64,000 nucleotides of DNA. It comes from Parazoarcus communis. Lineage in GTDB: Bacteria > Pseudomonadota > Gammaproteobacteria > Burkholderiales > Rhodocyclaceae. Under the pieces are notes generated by a model. The model was not told where the DNA came from, did no database searches, and saw only the letters and a list, made by a program, of their open reading frames with translations. Shown here one piece after another: positions 1 through 9,100 of the stretch. The stretch is taken from the NCBI RefSeq assembly GCF_003111645.1, contig NZ_CP022187.1, positions 2,666,001 to 2,730,000 of the forward strand. Direction: 5' to 3'. Numbering within the stretch: the first letter of the stretch is position 1; each line of letters begins with the position of its first letter. The position numbers and the translations under genes were made by a program.

Positions 1-301
1 GAGCATTGATCGCAGCTGCCTCGATCTTGGCACGATTGCGGATGATGCCGGCGTCGGCCATCAGCGCAGCCTTCTTGCCATCATCCCAGCACGCAATCCG
101 TACCGGATCGAAACCATCAAACACGTCCCGATAATGCGCCCGCTTCTTCAGGACCGTAATCCAGGACAACCCGGCCTGCGCGCCCTCCAGCAACAGGAAC
201 TCGAACAGCCCCGCTGCATCGTGACGCGCCACACCCCACTCGTTATCGTGATAATCGATGTACAGCGGATCGTCCGACACCCAGGCGCAGCGGCAGTTCA
301 T
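1..301 (-). CDS. tag: DNA-3-methyladenine glycosylase I, partial (3' end outside window)
   Basis: Base-excision repair enzyme that removes 3-methyladenine from alkylated DNA. The leftward frame from the ATG at 301 reads MNCRCAWVSDDPLYIDYHDN followed by EWGV, the Tag signature with its N-terminal zinc-binding cysteine, then EGAQAGLSWITVLKKR and DAGIIRNRAKIEAA, all family landmarks in order. About 100 of the usual ~190 residues are inside the window. The ATG overlaps the stop of the preceding PRPP-synthetase-like gene by 4 nt (ATGA), so the two are translationally coupled and Tag is the third gene of that operon. The link between alkylation repair and nucleoside phosphorolysis is not explained by the sequence. 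Confidence 0.93.
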   Translation of the reverse strand, partial: MNCRCAWVSDDPLYIDYHDNEWGVARHDAAGLFEFLLLEGAQAGLSWITVLKKRAHYRDVFDGFDPVRIACWDDGKKAALMADAGIIRNRAKIEAAAINA

Positions 302-1179
302 TTCAGACTCCGCAATGCCTGCGCCAGCATGGGTGCCACACCGACCGCATTGCTGGGATGCGCGATACAGTCGGTGCTCCACACCGCCCCCACCCCGGCG
401 GCCTGCACTGTCTGCAGTGCATTGTCGGCAAACAGGGCATGGGTCACGGCGACGTCGACCGATGCCGCGCCGGCCGCCAGCAGCTGCTTGGCCGCAACGG
501 CCAGGGTATGTCCGCTGCTGGCCACATCGTCGATCAGGACCACCTGCCGCCCGGCAAATGCCATTTCCGGCAGGGTGACATGCACCTCGCGATCACCATG
601 GCGCTGCTTGCTGCACACGCCATGGTCGAAAGCATGCGCCTGCGCCGCGGCAGCCACCCACTGAGCGGCCTCTGCATCGGGTCCAAGCAACAGCGCTGCG
701 GGGCGCCTGGCCGCGATCAACTCCGCCAGCAAGGGGGCGGCAGACAAGGCCAGGGCCTGCGCGACGGGAACCGCCTCGGACAAGCGACTGATACGGTGCA
801 GATGCGGGTCGACGGTGAGCACGGCATCGAACAGCGAAGCCAGAAACTCTCCGACAACGCGCTGGCTGACCACTTCACCGGGCGCAAACGCGATGTCCTG
901 CCGCATGTAGCCGAGATAGGGCGCGATGAGCACCAGTTGGCCGGCACCCAGGGTGCGCGCCGTGCGCGCGCACAGCAGCAGTTCGACCAGTTTCTCGTTC
1001 GGATGGTCGAGACCGCGCAGTATCGCCACGCGCGCCGGCACCGCCGACGGCAGGCGCAGCTTCAGCTCGCCATCGGGGAAGCGGTGGCGCACCACCCGTT
1101 CGCAGGGCACGCCCGCGGCCTCCGCGATCCGTGCGGCCAGAGGCGCCTCGTCTTCGAAGCACAGCAACAGATCAATCAT
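298..1179 (-). CDS. Ribose-phosphate pyrophosphokinase-like protein (divergent PRPP synthetase)
   Basis: About 293 residues of the PRPP synthetase / phosphoribosyltransferase fold. Landmarks in order: FPDGELKLRLP (ribose-5-phosphate side), PYLGYMRQDIAF (ATP-loop equivalent of YARQDR), VDPHLHRISRL (equivalent of VDLHA), LLGPDAEAA, then the PRPP-binding loop VVLIDDVASSGHT. Several positions differ from housekeeping Prs, so the substrate may differ. I chose the ATG at 1179 because it lies 2 nt after the stop of the upstream phosphorylase gene and directly precedes the conserved MIDLLLCFEDE; upstream in-frame sequence belongs to the phosphorylase region. Co-transcription with a nucleoside/nucleotide phosphorylase suggests salvage of ribose phosphate, which is inference. 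A second, canonical prs would be expected elsewhere in the genome. Confidence 0.85.
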   Translation of the reverse strand: MIDLLLCFEDEAPLAARIAEAAGVPCERVVRHRFPDGELKLRLPSAVPARVAILRGLDHPNEKLVELLLCARTARTLGAGQLVLIAPYLGYMRQDIAFAPGEVVSQRVVGEFLASLFDAVLTVDPHLHRISRLSEAVPVAQALALSAAPLLAELIAARRPAALLLGPDAEAAQWVAAAAQAHAFDHGVCSKQRHGDREVHVTLPEMAFAGRQVVLIDDVASSGHTLAVAAKQLLAAGAASVDVAVTHALFADNALQTVQAAGVGAVWSTDCIAHPSNAVGVAPMLAQALRSLK

Positions 1180-1181
1180 GC

Positions 1182-2816
1182 TCAGAACTCCACGAAGCGA
1201 TGCGGAACATCGTCCGCCGAACCCAGCGTATAGCCAGAACTGCGCGCGCAAGCCTGGCGCGCAAACTCGAGATCGGACGGAAAGTCCGCATACACCCGGA
1301 ACAATGCCTGCCCCTTGGCGACGCGCTCGCCGAGCTTGTGAAACAGATCCACGCCCGCGCCCTGCACCTTCGGCGCACCTGCCACCCGCGCAATGCGCGC
1401 GATCTGCAGATTGTCGATACCGGTAATCACGCCATCCGTCTCGGCCAGCACGTCGAAGCTCAGGCTGCCACAGTCGGGATGCTCCTGACGGAAGGGCTTG
1501 GCGCCCTGGGCATCGATGATGGCCTGCATCTTCGCCAGCGCGCGGCCCGAATCCAGGATGTCGCGCGCGATCGCGAAGCCTTCACCGCCCCGCACATCGG
1601 GATCGAACTCCAGCATCCGGCCGGCGAGGCGCAAGGCTTTCTGTCGCAGATCGTTGGGGGCGGCGGGATCATTCTCCAGCACCTGCATCACGTCACGCGC
1701 CTCCAGCGCAGGCCCGATGCCATTGCCGATCGGCTGGCGGCCATCGGTTATCACCACGTCGAGCGTGAGATTGATGCGCCCGGCGACGAACTCGAACAGC
1801 TTGCGCAGGCGCTGAGCCTCGGGCATGGACCTGACTTTTGCAGTCGGGCCGACCGGGATGTCGAGTATCAGGTGGGAAGAGCCGGCGGCGATCTTCTTCG
1901 ACAGGATGGAGGCCACCATCTGGCCGGGCGAGTCGATCGACAGCGGACGCTCAACCGAAATCAGGACATCGTCGGCCGGCGACAGGTGTGCGGTGCCCCC
2001 CCAGGCCACGCAACCACGGTGTTCGCGCACGATATCGGCCAGCGCCTCCATTGGCAACTCGACATTGGCAAGCACCTCCATGGTGTCGGCGGTGCCGGCG
2101 GGCGAGGTGATCGCCCGCGACGAGGTCTTCGGACAGAGCATGCCGTGCGCGGCGACGATCGGCACCACCAGCATCGAGGTGCGGTTGCCCGGAATGCCCC
2201 CGATGCAGTGCTTGTCCACCACCGGACGCTCGCGCCAATCGAGCCGCCGCCCCGAGGCCACCATGGCGTCGGTGAGGTAATAGACCTCCTCGCGGTCGAG
2301 CTCGCCCTGATTGCAGGCCACCACGAATGCAGTGAGCTCGATCTTCGAATACCGGTGCTCGGCGATGTCGCGCACGATGGCGCGAAAATCATTCTGATCG
2401 AGGCGCTCGCCCGCGATCTTGCGATGCAGCGCCGGGATCGACGAGGCCGGCTCGGCCTGCGAGATCGACGCCGGATGCCCGTCCGCCACGCCGAGCAGAT
2501 CGAAGGCATCCTCGGACACGCCCAGCTCGGCGCAACCGACGATGTGCTCGTCGTCGACCACGTTCAGGGTTGCCAGAATACGCCTGCCGTTGGCTCTCAC
2601 CTCGACCTTGGACAAGGCCTGAAAGCCTTCGGCCCGATACACCGCACAGTCGCGGTGGAGATAGGCCACGTTCTCCCGATAGGTGTCGATCGCCACCCGG
2701 CGCAGAACGAGCTTCAAGGCGGCGGCGCCGGCCGCAGCATCGGCACATGGCGTTGCGGCAGGCACGGATTTCGGGCTGGCTGCCCACCTGGACTTTTTGA
2801 GTTCGGTCATGATCAT
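1182..2816 (-). CDS. Thymidine phosphorylase family protein, type 2 (AMP phosphorylase-like)
   Basis: Glycosyltransferase of the thymidine/pyrimidine-nucleoside phosphorylase family, which splits a nucleoside or nucleotide with phosphate into base and sugar phosphate. An N-terminal domain of roughly 90 residues precedes the catalytic domain, as in archaeal AMP phosphorylases and type 2 bacterial proteins and unlike E. coli DeoA. Visible motifs: [39 protein letters not shown] (phosphate/pyrimidine region), and [20 protein letters not shown]. Start is ATG 2816 or ATG 2810 (MTELKKS); an AGGTG lies upstream of the first. Head of the operon with the PRPP-synthetase-like gene (2-nt gap) and tag. 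Whether it acts on thymidine, AMP or another nucleotide cannot be told from sequence alone. Confidence 0.88.
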   Translation of the reverse strand: MIMTELKKSRWAASPKSVPAATPCADAAAGAAALKLVLRRVAIDTYRENVAYLHRDCAVYRAEGFQALSKVEVRANGRRILATLNVVDDEHIVGCAELGVSEDAFDLLGVADGHPASISQAEPASSIPALHRKIAGERLDQNDFRAIVRDIAEHRYSKIELTAFVVACNQGELDREEVYYLTDAMVASGRRLDWRERPVVDKHCIGGIPGNRTSMLVVPIVAAHGMLCPKTSSRAITSPAGTADTMEVLANVELPMEALADIVREHRGCVAWGGTAHLSPADDVLISVERPLSIDSPGQMVASILSKKIAAGSSHLILDIPVGPTAKVRSMPEAQRLRKLFEFVAGRINLTLDVVITDGRQPIGNGIGPALEARDVMQVLENDPAAPNDLRQKALRLAGRMLEFDPDVRGGEGFAIARDILDSGRALAKMQAIIDAQGAKPFRQEHPDCGSLSFDVLAETDGVITGIDNLQIARIARVAGAPKVQGAGVDLFHKLGERVAKGQALFRVYADFPSDLEFARQACARSSGYTLGSADDVPHRFVEF

Positions 2817-2968
2817 CAAGCCTACACCTGCGCGCATCCGGGGTACACGCTCCGCCCGCCTCTGTTGCCGCCACACCGCCGCTGACCATCGCGCGGGGAA
2901 ATAATCTCGCCCTTACCCGCCTCATCGAGTAGCATCGCAGCCCTCTTTCGTTGGTCTGTATCTACATC

Positions 2969-4231
2969 ATGAGCCTTGCGCCTGCCCGTGCCTGCGGCGT
3001 CGACTTCGGCACCTCAAACTCCACCATCGGCTGGCTGCGCCCGGGTGCACCGACCTTGCTCACCCTCGAAGACGACAAGCCAACCCTGCCATCTGCGGTG
3101 TTCTTCAACGCCGATGAGGACACCACCTGCTTCGGGCGCGCCGCACTTGGCGAGTACCTGGAAGGTTACGAGGGGCGCCTGATGCGGGCGCTCAAGAGTC
3201 TGCTCGGCAGCAGCCTGATCGACGGCCACACCGAAGTGCTGGGCCGCGCGCTGCCCTTTCGCCAGCTGCTCGCAAGCTTCATCGGCGAGCTCAAGCAGCG
3301 TGCAGAGGCACAGGCGGGCCGCCCCTTCGAGCAGGCAGTGTTCGGCCGTCCGGTACATTTCGTGGATGACAATGCCGAGGCAGACCGCAAGGCGCAGGAC
3401 ACCCTCGAAGAGGTTGCCCGCCAGGTCGGCTTCCGGGACGTCAGCTTCGAGTTCGAACCGATCGGCGCGGCGCTGCACTACGAGGCCTCACTCGATCGTG
3501 AGGAACTGGTGCTCGTCGCCGACATCGGCGGCGGCACTGCGGACTTTTCCCTGATTCGCCTGTCGCCCGAGCGCGCGCGCGCGGAGGACCGCCGTGAAGA
3601 CCTGCTCGGCAATGCCGGCGTGCATATCGGCGGCACCGATTTCGACCGCGCGCTCAGTCTCGAATGCGTCATGCCCCTGCTCGGCTACCGCGGAAAGATG
3701 AAGAACGGTGCGGAGATTCCGTCGAGCATCTTCTTTCAGCTCGCGACCTGGCACACGATCAACTTTGCCTACGCCCGCCAGGTCACCTCCGATCTTCAGC
3801 ATATCTACCGTGACGCCACCGCCCGTACCGAACTGGACCGGCTCTCGCGGCTGATCGCACGCCGGGAAGGGCACTGGCTGGCGCTGCAGGTGGAACAGGC
3901 CAAGATCGACCTGTCGGCGGCGCCCGAGGCGATGCTGGAACTCGACCGGCTGGAGCCCGGCCTCACCCACAGCATCACCCGCGACGCCTTCACGCTCGCC
4001 ACGCGAACGCTGGTGGGGCGCGTGGCGGAGACGGTCAGCACCCTGCTCAATCAGGCGGGCGTGGCGCGGGATCAGGTGGATACGGTGTATTTCACCGGCG
4101 GCGCCAGCGGGGTTCCGCAACTGCGCAAGCAGATCGCGGCAGAGTTGCCGCAGGCACGCAGCGTCGAGGGCGATCTGTACGGCAGCATCGGCGCCGGCCT
4201 CGCCGTGCAGGCCATGCGTCGTTACGGCTGA
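2969..4231 (+). CDS. Hsp70 family protein, YegD-like
   Basis: Actin/Hsp70-fold ATPase of about 420 residues lacking the DnaK substrate-binding domain. Phosphate-1 motif GVDFGTSNSTIGW is at the N-terminus, phosphate-2 VADIGGGTADFSL near residue 180, and the adenosine motif VYFTGGASGVPQLRKQI near residue 380. Length and motifs match the YegD subfamily, probably a chaperone-like ATPase of unknown client. The ATG at 2969 puts the first phosphate motif at the expected distance; a TTG at 2951 is an upstream alternative. Divergent from the phosphorylase operon across about 150 bp that must hold both promoters. Confidence 0.88.
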   Translation: MSLAPARACGVDFGTSNSTIGWLRPGAPTLLTLEDDKPTLPSAVFFNADEDTTCFGRAALGEYLEGYEGRLMRALKSLLGSSLIDGHTEVLGRALPFRQLLASFIGELKQRAEAQAGRPFEQAVFGRPVHFVDDNAEADRKAQDTLEEVARQVGFRDVSFEFEPIGAALHYEASLDREELVLVADIGGGTADFSLIRLSPERARAEDRREDLLGNAGVHIGGTDFDRALSLECVMPLLGYRGKMKNGAEIPSSIFFQLATWHTINFAYARQVTSDLQHIYRDATARTELDRLSRLIARREGHWLALQVEQAKIDLSAAPEAMLELDRLEPGLTHSITRDAFTLATRTLVGRVAETVSTLLNQAGVARDQVDTVYFTGGASGVPQLRKQIAAELPQARSVEGDLYGSIGAGLAVQAMRRYG

Positions 4232-4320
4232 ACGGGGCATCCTGCAGCAACGACGGCTGCGATCCGCAGCACTGGCGTCCACAGGGTGGCCGAATCAGCC
4301 AAAACGAAAACGGTCGCGCA

Positions 4321-4359
4321 AACAAAAACGCCGGCGTTCCCAGTGAAGGGACGCCGGCG
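4321..4359 (-). terminator. Rho-independent terminator of the nitronate monooxygenase-like gene
   Basis: Inverted repeat CGCCGGCGT (4329-4337) / ACGCCGGCG (4351-4359), extendable by three weaker pairs, with a short loop. Read leftward the stem is followed by a T-rich tract (complement of the A-rich 4321-4328). It sits 15 nt beyond the stop of the leftward gene. Confidence 0.85.
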
Positions 4360-4373
4360 CGATCAGAACGGCT

Positions 4374-5630
4374 TCAGGCGGCGACTTCCGGCGGCAGGGC
4401 GATCGTGTTGCCGGTGCTGTAGCGGTAGTCGTTGAACACATGCTCGGCCGAGAGGATCTGGTAGTTGCCATCCTCATTCTTGCGCGTGGTGTCCTTGAGC
4501 CGGTAGGTGTAGTGGCCACAGGTCCAGCAGTCGAAGTTGCGCATGTGGGTGCACAGGCAGGTCTTGTCCATCACCTTGACCTTGGCGGCCTCGGGATGTG
4601 CGGCGACTTCGCGGTTGTAGGCGTCGATGTACTGGCAGTTGCCCTTGGCGTCGAGCAGATAGCCGAAGGCTTCGCAGTTGGGGCGAATGCCGCTGCCGAT
4701 CGCAGGGCTGTTCTTGAGCATGCGCATCGGATAGCCGGTCGGCGAAATGCCGTTGACCTCGATGTCGTCCTCGCTGGCCTTGAAGTACTCCTGCTGCACG
4801 TCTTCGGGCAGCCCGCACTCGTCGGTGACGGTGAAGCGCGTGGCAACCTGAACCGCCGCGGCGCCCATTTCGAGGAAATTCACCGCATCGCTGCCGGTAA
4901 AGATGCCGCCGGCCGGAATCAGCGGAATATCGAGCTGCTCAGCCTGCAGCCAGTCGCGGATCTCGACCATGATCGAGGCCAGGTCGAATGCGGCCCAGTC
5001 CATGCCGAACCCGAGGTGACCGCCCGCGAGCGGGCCTTCAACCACGACGTAGTCGGGCATGCGGCCGGTGCGTGCGTTCTTCTTGAGGAAGAGTTGCAGT
5101 GCGCGCAGCGAGGACACGATGATGCCCAGCTTGACGTCGTTGAAACGCGGATGATCCTGGATCAGCGCAAACGAGCCCAGGTGCAGACCCGCCGCCAGCG
5201 TGATGCCGTCGATGCCATGGTCCATGGCGGCCTGCAGACGCACCCGCAAGGTTTCCTTGGGGCCGTTCATGGTCAGCTTCTCCATGCAGTTGATGAAGAC
5301 CAGACCCGGGCCGCGCTTGGCCTCCATGGTCTTGCCCACATGCATGGCCGTCGCTTCGGCGAGCAGTCCGAGGTCGAACTGCACCACCGACTTGTCGGAA
5401 TTTGCGACGTTGAACTTGTACTGCTTGAGCTTGTTCTTGACGAACTTGGTGTTGAAGCGCCGGTCGGAAACGGTCGGCACCATCGCGTCGGAAATGTGCC
5501 CGATACCACCGAGGCGCGCAGCCTCCAGTGAGAGTTCGGCCGTCGAGATATCGACACCCATGCCTCCCACCATGATCGGTACCAGTTCATGCGAGCCGAG
5601 CCGCAGGCGAAAATCATCAACACGCTTCAT
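4374..5630 (-). CDS. Nitronate monooxygenase / 2-nitropropane dioxygenase family flavoprotein
   Basis: FMN-dependent TIM-barrel oxidoreductase of the NMO/NPD family, about 418 residues. Recognisable: LVPIMVGGMGVDIST at the start of the barrel, VVEGPLAGGHLGFG (the family's substrate/flavin loop), IPAGGIFTGSDAVNFLEMGAAAVQVATRF (FMN phosphate site). The C-terminus adds a cysteine-rich tail, CLCTHMRNFDCWTCGHYTYR, that ordinary nitronate monooxygenases lack, which suggests a distinct subfamily, perhaps metal or Fe-S binding. Start at ATG 5630 (MKRVDDFRLRLG) is preferred; ATG 5684 would add 18 atypical residues. Real substrate unknown. A strong terminator follows. Confidence 0.82.
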   Translation of the reverse strand: MKRVDDFRLRLGSHELVPIMVGGMGVDISTAELSLEAARLGGIGHISDAMVPTVSDRRFNTKFVKNKLKQYKFNVANSDKSVVQFDLGLLAEATAMHVGKTMEAKRGPGLVFINCMEKLTMNGPKETLRVRLQAAMDHGIDGITLAAGLHLGSFALIQDHPRFNDVKLGIIVSSLRALQLFLKKNARTGRMPDYVVVEGPLAGGHLGFGMDWAAFDLASIMVEIRDWLQAEQLDIPLIPAGGIFTGSDAVNFLEMGAAAVQVATRFTVTDECGLPEDVQQEYFKASEDDIEVNGISPTGYPMRMLKNSPAIGSGIRPNCEAFGYLLDAKGNCQYIDAYNREVAAHPEAAKVKVMDKTCLCTHMRNFDCWTCGHYTYRLKDTTRKNEDGNYQILSAEHVFNDYRYSTGNTIALPPEVAA

Positions 5631-5795
5631 TGCTTCAGTGTCCGTTTTTTGACGCAGTCCGTCATTATCCCTCAGCTGAGACATTGATGGCAGCGCTGCG
5701 TGCGCTCATACGGCAAAAGATGCACAGAAATGAGGCGCGAATACCACGAAGGGTGCGTCCCGGGCGCTTCAGACGCTGGTGCACGCGCGCCCAGC

Positions 5796-8720
5796 TCACG
5801 CCCGGTGCTTGAACAGCGCCTCGACCGGTCCCGGCCGCCCGAAATAATAACCCTGGTAGCTCAGGCACCCCTGCCTCGCCAGGGCGTCGCGCTGCTCGAC
5901 TGTTTCCACCCCTTCGGCAATCACGCTCAGGCCGAGACTTTCTGCGAGGGTGATGATGGCGCGCGCAATCGCCGCGTCGTTGGGATCTGCGAGCAGGTCG
6001 CGGACAAAGGAACGATCGATCTTGAGCTGATCGAGCGGGAGGCGCTTGAGATAGGACAGGGAGGAATACCCCGTGCCGAAGTCATCCAGCGAGAAGCCGA
6101 CGCCGTGCGCCTTGAGCGCAGCCATGCGGGCGATGGTTTCCTCGGCGTCGACCAGCAGCAGGCTTTCGGTCAGCTCGAGTTTCAGGCATCGCGGATTGGC
6201 GCCACTGCGATCGAGCGCCGACAGCACCAGATCGACGAAATCGGCCTGGCGGAACTGACGCGCACTGACATTCACCGACAGGGTCAGGGCTGCGGTGTCC
6301 AGCGTGTCGCTCCACGCCCGCAACTGGGCGCAGGCAGTGTCGAGCACCCAGGCGCCGAGCGGCACGATCAGACCGGTGTCTTCAGCAACCGGAATGAATG
6401 CGTCCGGCTGCACCAGCCCACGGGTCGGATGATTCCAGCGGAGCAGCGCCTCGGCGCCGATCAGCGCCCCGGTGTAATCCACCTGCGGTTGATAATGCAG
6501 TTCGAACTGCCCTTGCTTCAGGCCGCGCCTCAGATCCGCCTCGAGTGCGGCGCGTGCATTGAGCGCAGCCTGCATCTCCGGATCGAAGAAGCTCATGGTG
6601 TTGCGCCCATCGGCCTTGGCCTGATACATGGCGAGATCGGCCTGCCTGAGCAGATCATCAACCTTGTGATTCTTGCCCGCAAACAGCGCGACCCCGATGC
6701 TTGGCGTACTGAAATGCAACTGCCCGTCGATGTCGTGAGGTTCGCCAAGACTCTTGAGGATCTTCTCGCCGACGCCTCTCGCGTGCGCGGCAGCTTCCGC
6801 CCGGTCGCTGCCGAGGTTGCCCAGCATCACCACGAACTCGTCCCCGCCAAGACGGGCAACCGTGTCCCCTTCCCGCACGCAGTGCACCAGACGGGCAGCT
6901 ACATGCTTGAGCAGCAGGTCACCCTTGTCGTGCCCGAGGGTGTCATTGAGCGTCTTGAAATTGTCGAGGTCGATGAACAGCAAGGCACCGCTGCGTTTGC
7001 TGCGCCCGCTGGCTGCAAGCTGCTGCTGCAGACGATCAACCAGCAGGCGCCGGTTGGGCAGGCCGGTGAGGGCATCGTAGAAGGCCAGCAACCGGATCTC
7101 GTCTTCCATCACCTTGCGCTGGGTGATGTCGGTCGAGATGCCGCACAGCGCATAGATGCTGCCATCTTCCCGTCGCAAGGGGATCTTCACCGACAGGAAG
7201 GTCCGCGGTTCGTCCTCACCATGGCGGGTATTCACCTCCTCCGTTGCAACCCGCTCGCCCGCCTCGATCACGCGCGCATCGTTTTCGCGCAAGCGTTTTG
7301 CCGTCTCGGCATCGAAGAAAGCGCCATCGTCCCTGCCCACGACATTCTTCAGGTCGCAGACGAACAGCTCGCAGACCTGCCGGTTGGCATACTGGTAACG
7401 GTAATCCGCGCCCTTGATATAGATGAAGGCCTCCACGCTGTCGAGAATCACCTCCAGCCTGTCCTCGCTCTCACGCAACTCGATGGCCTGGCGTCGCAGG
7501 GCTTCGCGCTGTGCCAGGTTCTCGGCGTGATAGGCGCGAAACAGCTTGCGCGACCAGCGCGAAAACAGCAGCGAAGCCGCCAGCGCAAGCAGCAGCGCAA
7601 GCGCGACGTTGAGCAGCATGCGCGAAGTCGACTGCGCGCCCCCGCTTTCGTGCGCCCGGCGCTCGGCATCGAGCGCGACCTGCAACTCATCCTCGAACAC
7701 CGTTGCAGCCAGCGTCCAGCCCCACGGCTCATAGTTCCGCACCAGCGCCACCTTGTTGGCCGCCCGGCCGAGTCGGGCGTCGAACCACTGGTAGCGCAGC
7801 AACCCGCCACCTTCGAGCGCCTTGCGGCGAATGCGCTCCAGTGCATCACGCTCGGCGGCGGGAATGGCGTGCAAGGGGCGCCCCTCCAGCTCGGGGTCGG
7901 AGGGCGACAGCAACAGGCGCCCTTCGTTGTCGAGTACACCGATGTAACCGCTCTGCCCGAACCGCAGCGCACGAAAACGGGCCATTGCCTTGCGTCGCTG
8001 CAGGGACTCCCATTCGTAGGTGTAGTCGCCGGCGCCGATCAGCCAGTCGTAGGGCGCAAAGTAGCGAACATAAGCGAGCTTGTCGGCCATCTTTCCTGGT
8101 TCGTCGGGCCGGTACCAGCGATAGTCCAGAAATCCCTCGCCCTGCGGTCTGCGTGCCGCATCGATCAGGCCACGCATGATGTAACGCCCGCGATCGTCCT
8201 GATTATCGGGCAGCAGCCGCCCTTCAAGCTGCGGCGACGTCGGCAGCAGTATGAAGCGCCCGCTCATGTCGTCGATGAAGTAGTAGCCCCGCCCTTCGAA
8301 GAAACGCACTGGCCTCAGGGCTTCGACGATCAGCTTCCTGACCTCTTCCGCCGGCCGGCGCGCCGCCTCCTGCGCATGGATGGCCTGTGCAATCTGCACG
8401 GCCGCATCGACCTGTTCGACAACCGTCCGCCGCAATTCTTCCTCGGAACGCGAGCGGGTGAACTCGAGATAGCTGAGCGCCGAGCTCATCTCCGCGGAGA
8501 GCCGTTCCTCGAGCTGCCGGGTGACGACCTCCTCGAGGCGGCTCAGCGACGCGCGGTAATCGCTTGCATGCCGCCACGAATAGAAGCTCGCCAGCGCGAG
8601 CGTCAGCAAAAACACAATGACCAGCGTGCCGAAAAGGTACAGACGCGGAACCGTGTTCTCGTTGCCGGAGAGTGTTGAAGGGAAAAATCGCAAGTCAGAT
8701 CCGCGTGGAAATATCACCAA
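5796..8720 (-). CDS. Cache-PAS-GGDEF-EAL membrane protein (cyclic-di-GMP enzyme)
   Basis: Inner-membrane sensor that would make and/or degrade cyclic di-GMP. Order: TM helix (about residues 28-48); periplasmic region with two Cache-like segments (YYFIDDMSGRFILLP and YIGVLDNEGRLLLSP); second TM near 370-390; PAS around 430-540; GGDEF from about 550 with intact GGDEF near 626, preceded by REGD, the RxxD inhibitory I-site at the correct distance; EAL from about 740 with EALLRW, DDFGTGYSSL, KIDRSFV and EGVET intact. Both catalytic domains therefore look competent. The frame opens with TTG at 8720; GTG or ATG codons a few residues downstream are possible starts, so the 5' end is uncertain. Monocistronic. 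Confidence 0.93.
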   Translation of the reverse strand: MVIFPRGSDLRFFPSTLSGNENTVPRLYLFGTLVIVFLLTLALASFYSWRHASDYRASLSRLEEVVTRQLEERLSAEMSSALSYLEFTRSRSEEELRRTVVEQVDAAVQIAQAIHAQEAARRPAEEVRKLIVEALRPVRFFEGRGYYFIDDMSGRFILLPTSPQLEGRLLPDNQDDRGRYIMRGLIDAARRPQGEGFLDYRWYRPDEPGKMADKLAYVRYFAPYDWLIGAGDYTYEWESLQRRKAMARFRALRFGQSGYIGVLDNEGRLLLSPSDPELEGRPLHAIPAAERDALERIRRKALEGGGLLRYQWFDARLGRAANKVALVRNYEPWGWTLAATVFEDELQVALDAERRAHESGGAQSTSRMLLNVALALLLALAASLLFSRWSRKLFRAYHAENLAQREALRRQAIELRESEDRLEVILDSVEAFIYIKGADYRYQYANRQVCELFVCDLKNVVGRDDGAFFDAETAKRLRENDARVIEAGERVATEEVNTRHGEDEPRTFLSVKIPLRREDGSIYALCGISTDITQRKVMEDEIRLLAFYDALTGLPNRRLLVDRLQQQLAASGRSKRSGALLFIDLDNFKTLNDTLGHDKGDLLLKHVAARLVHCVREGDTVARLGGDEFVVMLGNLGSDRAEAAAHARGVGEKILKSLGEPHDIDGQLHFSTPSIGVALFAGKNHKVDDLLRQADLAMYQAKADGRNTMSFFDPEMQAALNARAALEADLRRGLKQGQFELHYQPQVDYTGALIGAEALLRWNHPTRGLVQPDAFIPVAEDTGLIVPLGAWVLDTACAQLRAWSDTLDTAALTLSVNVSARQFRQADFVDLVLSALDRSGANPRCLKLELTESLLLVDAEETIARMAALKAHGVGFSLDDFGTGYSSLSYLKRLPLDQLKIDRSFVRDLLADPNDAAIARAIITLAESLGLSVIAEGVETVEQRDALARQGCLSYQGYYFGRPGPVEALFKHRA

Positions 8721-8903
8721 TGACGTAGTGACATTGTATCCGGACGCGCCGCTTCAACTTTGCGGAATACCTCGACATGCGGAATTTATCACTGCAGCAG
8801 ACCGGTCCCGGCCAGGCCATCCACGACGGTCAGTTCCGGCTGCTGCGCCTGCAGCGCGCCGCCCGTCGGGCTCTGGCGGCAAGTGGAGGCTCGAGGAGGC
8901 GTC

Positions 8904-9032
8904 TCAGGCGCGCGGCTGCCTGCTCCTGTGTCGCGAGCGCTGCAGCGCGACGAACTCAAGCACACCCCACAACAGGGCGCTGGCGACGGGAAGCACCGGA
9001 TAGCGCGCGCACCTGCGTATCAGTCCGCTCAT
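8904..9032 (-). CDS. Small single-pass membrane protein, hypothetical
   Basis: A 42-residue leftward frame starts with ATG at 9032 preceded by GGGGGA at good spacing. The product MSGLIRRCARYPVLPVASAL continues into LWGVLEFVALQRSR: one hydrophobic helix flanked by arginines on both sides. No homologue recognised. The ribosome-binding site and the positive-inside arrangement are the only support. Confidence 0.4.
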   Translation of the reverse strand: MSGLIRRCARYPVLPVASALLWGVLEFVALQRSRHRSRQPRA

Positions 9033-9100
9033 GACATCCCCCGCGATGAGGCGTTTGAAGGCCGTCCACCCTAGCAAGGAAACATGACAATTTCGCTTCA

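Noticed and set aside
5700-8678. Very long frame opposite the Cache-GGDEF-EAL gene
   Set aside because: GC-rich codon bias opens antisense frames; the other strand has complete domains in order.
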